Origin: Atopobium sp.
GTDB lineage: Bacteria > Actinomycetota > Coriobacteriia > Coriobacteriales > Atopobiaceae
Direction of reading: 5' to 3'
Assembly: GCA_015259105.1 (NCBI GenBank)
Contig: JABZGZ010000001.1
Span: 118,147 to 133,402 of the forward strand
DNA: 15,256 bases
Below, in pieces: positions 12,999 through 15,256 of this stretch; the first letter of the stretch is position 1, and each line of letters opens with the position of its first letter. The notes under the pieces were generated by a model. It did no database searches. It had not been told where the DNA came from and saw only the letters and a list, made by a program, of their open reading frames with translations. Position numbers and translations under genes: made by a program.

Positions 12999-13853
12999 TT
13001 GCAGGAAAGTCAGATAGCCGTTTCGCTTCAAGACGTGAGTTTTTCTTACAAGAAGACGCGTGTCTTAAGCGATGTAAATTTAGACGTTCATCAAGGTGAG
13101 ATTTGCGCGCTTATTGGTGATAACGGCGCAGGTAAATCCACATTATCACGAATTGTGGTAGGAGAGCTTGAACCTACAAGTGGTAAGTCACTTCTTTTTG
13201 GAACGTCCTCGACTCGGTTTAAAGACTGGGAGCGTGTAGGCTATGTCCCACAGCTGCCTTCAGAATCGGTTAATCGCTTTCCTGCAAGCGTCGTCGAGCT
13301 AGTAGATGCAAGTCAGTATGCTCGTGCCAAAAAGGTAAAGATGAGCGCAAAAGAGCGTCGCGAGCGCACGCTTGAGGCACTTGACCTTGTAGGTATGACT
13401 GACTTTTCCACGCGTATTATTAGGGAACTCTCTGGAGGACAGCTCCAGAGAGTTCGCCTTGCCTGCGCGCTGGTAGGAAACCCATCACTACTTATCCTGG
13501 ACGAGCCTACAACTGGTCTTGATAAAGAGAGTCGCAATCATTTCTATAGCCTAGTGCGAGAAGCCCATGCAGCTCGAGATCTTGCGGTACTTATTGTTAC
13601 GCATGATCTTGCAGCTCTTGATGCGCTGGCTTGTCGAGTTGTTGAAGTTGCTGACCACAAAGCTACAGAAATTGCAGGTAGGGGTCACGGTCATGATCAC
13701 TGTGCAGTTCATGGAGCTCACTGTGACCTTGACTCTCATCATGTCCACGACCACAATCGCGGAAAATTAGATGATTTTGCTTTAACGGAGTCCCTTGGTC
13801 CTGCGTCCGACGTTGTTCAAGATGCCCAAGACTCGCATGAGAGGAGGGCATAA
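12999..13853 (+). CDS. metal ABC transporter ATP-binding protein with His-rich C-terminus (ZnuC-like)
   Basis: Cytoplasmic ATPase driving metal uptake with the flanking permease. Visible motifs: Walker A GDNGAGKST (40-48), Q-loop VPQL (83-86), signature LSGGQ (144-148), Walker B LLILDEP (164-170), D-loop GLD and switch His202 in VTHD. After the ATPase core, residues about 229-253 are His-rich (HGHDHCAVHGAHCDLDSHHVHDH), with two Cys, then an acidic tail. This points to a metal-sensing or metal-storing tail. No ATG fits: TTG at 12999 is spaced 4 bp from GGAGGA, GTG at 12996 is too close to it, and TTG at 12987 lies upstream of it; the exact start is uncertain by a few codons. Its stop codon touches the permease start. 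Confidence 0.9.
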   Translation: MQESQIAVSLQDVSFSYKKTRVLSDVNLDVHQGEICALIGDNGAGKSTLSRIVVGELEPTSGKSLLFGTSSTRFKDWERVGYVPQLPSESVNRFPASVVELVDASQYARAKKVKMSAKERRERTLEALDLVGMTDFSTRIIRELSGGQLQRVRLACALVGNPSLLILDEPTTGLDKESRNHFYSLVREAHAARDLAVLIVTHDLAALDALACRVVEVADHKATEIAGRGHGHDHCAVHGAHCDLDSHHVHDHNRGKLDDFALTESLGPASDVVQDAQDSHERRA

Positions 13854-14666
13854 ATGTTTGAATACGTATTTATGCAGCGAGGAATTCTTGTGGGAATTCT
13901 TCTGGGAGCAATTATCCCGCTTGTAGGCGTTACGGTTGTATTGAAGCGCCTTTCTATGATTGGCGATGCTCTCTCACATACCTCTCTTGCAGGTGTTGCA
14001 GGCGGCATGATTGCAGGTATTAATCCTGTTGCCGGAGCAATTGCCGCTTGTTTGGGTGGTGCGCTTTGTGTTGAGGGAGTGCGTCGTCACTTCAAAGACC
14101 AGTCAGAGCTTGCCGTTGCTATTGTGATGGCAGCTGGTATTGGTCTAGCGGGCGTTTTGTCTGGTTTTGTTCCCAACTCATCAAGCTTCAACAGCTTTAT
14201 GTTTGGCTCTATTCTCACGGTAAGTGAGCAAGAAGTTCAGATGATTGTGGTCATCAGTGTGCTTGCAGTCGCATTCTGCTTCTTCCTTAGAAAAGAACTC
14301 TTTTTGATGTCTTTTGATGAGCGTCATGCCCGTTGTGTTGGCGTGCCCGTAAGTCTTATTAACTTTGGCTTTGTTATCGCAGTAGCTTTGGTGGTTGCTG
14401 TAGCAGCAAGAACAGTTGGCTCACTTATTGTTTCATCCATGATGGTAGTTCCTGTTGCCTGTGCTTTGCAGATTTCCCGCAGCTGGAAGCAATGTTGTTT
14501 GTATGCAAGTACCGTGGGCATGCTAACCTCACTTGGTGGACTGGTTGTTTCCTATGAGCTTGGCCTTAAACCTGGAGGAACCATCGTTCTTCTCGCGGTT
14601 GTTACGCTTTTGTTTATCTTTCTGGTAAAAAGGGTTGTGCTGCTGCTCAAAACTCGCACAGTGTGA
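13854..14666 (+). CDS. metal ABC transporter permease (ZnuB-like, ABC-3 family)
   Basis: Integral membrane subunit of the zinc/manganese importer. It has 270 residues, hydrophobic with about eight membrane stretches. ABC-3 family marks are the early RGILVGILLGAIIPLVGVTVVLKRLSMIGDALSH region (8-41), in which LSMIGDALSHTSLAGVA is the strongest block, SSSFNSFMFGSIL (the family's F-G-S segment), FDERHARCVGVPV (the loop expected to contact the ATPase), and VVAVAARTVGSLIVSSMMVVPVA. The ATG is directly adjacent to the ATPase stop codon (TAAATG) and preceded by GAGGAGGG, so translation is coupled. It is the last gene of the transporter operon. No terminator is seen before the T-box leader that follows. 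Confidence 0.93.
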   Translation: MFEYVFMQRGILVGILLGAIIPLVGVTVVLKRLSMIGDALSHTSLAGVAGGMIAGINPVAGAIAACLGGALCVEGVRRHFKDQSELAVAIVMAAGIGLAGVLSGFVPNSSSFNSFMFGSILTVSEQEVQMIVVISVLAVAFCFFLRKELFLMSFDERHARCVGVPVSLINFGFVIAVALVVAVAARTVGSLIVSSMMVVPVACALQISRSWKQCCLYASTVGMLTSLGGLVVSYELGLKPGGTIVLLAVVTLLFIFLVKRVVLLLKTRTV

Positions 14667-14679
14667 TACTCTGAACAAA

Positions 14680-14934
14680 GTGCGTTGACGGAGAGGTTTG
14701 CCGGAGCACGTTGTGAACAGAGAGGGTGTTCGTGGTTGAGAAACACCTGCACAGCGCTGGTAGAGTTCACTCCCGAGCTACAACTTGAACGGCAGTTTCT
14801 GCTCAGTAGGGAAGTCGTCCGCCTAACGAAACTAGGCTTTTAAGTGGATTGCTCAGAGAGAAAACTGTGCAATCAACCGAGGTGGTACCGCGGAAATTTT
14901 CCGTCCTTGGGCATATGCTCAGGGACGGTTTTCT
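14680..14934 (+). promoter_or_regulatory. T-box riboswitch of pheS (tRNA-Phe sensing, UUC specifier)
   Basis: The conserved T-box AACCGAGGTGGTACCGCGG lies at 14875-14893. Stem I is closed by GTTGT (14710-14714) with ACAAC (14780-14784); it contains ACAGAGAGG on the 5' side and TTC-ACTCCCGAG on the 3' side. The specifier is UUC (14766-14768), a Phe codon, in agreement with the pheS gene downstream. A further stem, GATTGC/GCAATC (14847-14852 with 14869-14874), precedes the T-box. The bulge motif UGGU fits pairing with a tRNA ending A-CCA, as tRNA-Phe does. Uncharged tRNA-Phe should stabilise the antiterminator and let transcription reach pheS. An additional GTGC...GCAC hairpin (14680-14709) lies 5' of Stem I. 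The exact 5' end is not certain. Confidence 0.93.
14901..14934 (+). terminator. T-box regulated intrinsic terminator
   Basis: CCGTCC (14901-14906) pairs with GGACGG (14923-14928), continued inward by TTGGG/CTCAG pairing around CATATG, and followed by TTTTCT. Its 5' arm overlaps the 3' part of the antiterminator (CGGAAA/TTTTCCG around 14891-14903), so the two structures exclude each other. Confidence 0.9.
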
Positions 14935-14951
14935 ATTGAAAGGGTAATTAC

Positions 14952-15256
14952 ATGGGAATGTCTGAGGAACTCTCGGCAATTCGCGAGCAAGTACTTGAAG
15001 GAATTGCTAAGGCAACAAACCTTGAAGCACTTGAGAAGGTGCGCGTTGCATCAATGGGAAAGAAGGGCTCTCTTACCGCAATTATGCGTATGATGGGTCA
15101 GGTTCCCGCAGATCAGCGCCCTCAAATGGGTCAGCTTGCAAATACCGTTCGTGCTAACGTTGAGACCGCTATTCGCGAGCGTCAGCTTGCCTTAAAGCGA
15201 GAAGCCCTTGAGGCTCAGCTTAATGCTGAGGCAACTGATATTACCCTTCCAGGTCG
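14952..15256 (+). CDS. pheS: phenylalanyl-tRNA synthetase alpha subunit (partial, N-terminal part)
   Basis: The first 101 codons of the alpha subunit that, with PheT, charges tRNA-Phe with phenylalanine. The visible part is the N-terminal coiled-coil region that contacts tRNA: EELSAIREQVLEGIAKATNL, then LEKVRVASMGKKGSLTAIMR (28-47), in which the GKKGxLT block is the hallmark of bacterial PheS, and VPADQRPQMGQLANTVR. It stops before the ITLPG-type linker into the catalytic domain is complete (ending ITLPGR). The ATG at 14952 follows GAAAGGG; a second ATG two codons later is possible. Expression is controlled by the T-box directly upstream. The gene runs off the right edge of the window. Confidence 0.95.
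   Translation, partial: MGMSEELSAIREQVLEGIAKATNLEALEKVRVASMGKKGSLTAIMRMMGQVPADQRPQMGQLANTVRANVETAIRERQLALKREALEAQLNAEATDITLPG

Noticed and set aside
14820..14842. Hairpin GCCTA/TAGGC followed by TTTTA in the pheS leader as a separate terminator
   Set aside because: The stem is only 5 bp and it lies between Stem I and the T-box, where T-box leaders normally have a small stem; it is better seen as part of the riboswitch.

Overview
The window looks like a chromosomal segment from a coriobacterium (Actinomycetota; Lancefieldella/Atopobium/Olsenella type). This rests on inference: middling G+C, protein style, strong AGGAG-type ribosome sites, and a mix of Gram-positive mannose-family PTS genes with a T-box. 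I could not run a search, so the genus is not proven. No transposase, integrase, CRISPR array, rRNA or tRNA gene is visible, and base composition is fairly even throughout.

Layout. Positions 1-196 (minus) hold the N-terminal part of a YeaO-type DUF488 protein. Positions 333-1379 (plus) hold ilvE, followed by a strong hairpin terminator shared with the convergent gene. Positions 1496-3418 (minus) hold a ketose-bisphosphate aldolase (KbaY/GatY type) and, upstream of it, a PfkB kinase. A 537-bp divergent control region (3419-3955) separates these from a plus-strand operon: EIIA, a YajC-like membrane protein, EIIB, EIIC and EIID of a mannose-family PTS, a terminator, a GntR/HutC regulator, AgaS (SIS deaminase/isomerase) and an AgaA/NagA deacetylase. 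Together these genes make a complete predicted route for N-acetylgalactosamine: uptake and phosphorylation, deacetylation, deamination/isomerisation to tagatose-6-phosphate, phosphorylation to tagatose-1,6-bisphosphate, and cleavage to triose phosphates. A DasR/NagR-like operator in front of EIIA fits control by the local GntR protein.

Positions 10547-11639 hold a DUF3290 + DUF421 (YetF-like) membrane pair. Then come a 326-bp leader region and a zinc/manganese ABC transporter (lipoprotein binding protein, ATPase, permease; 11966-14666). Both the binding protein and the ATPase carry His-rich segments. The leader holds a promoter-associated 11-bp inverted repeat, a long 5' hairpin touching the ribosome site of a possible 9-codon leader peptide, and then two mutually exclusive hairpins, one of which is terminator-like. 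This is the most novel-looking regulatory arrangement in the window.

The window ends with a T-box riboswitch (UUC specifier, UGGU acceptor-binding motif, intrinsic terminator) and the start of pheS. Other points worth a look are the polar insert in EIID, the hairpin-rich gaps on both sides of the EIIB gene, the YajC-like protein inside the PTS operon, and paired half-sites two helical turns apart in the divergent control region.
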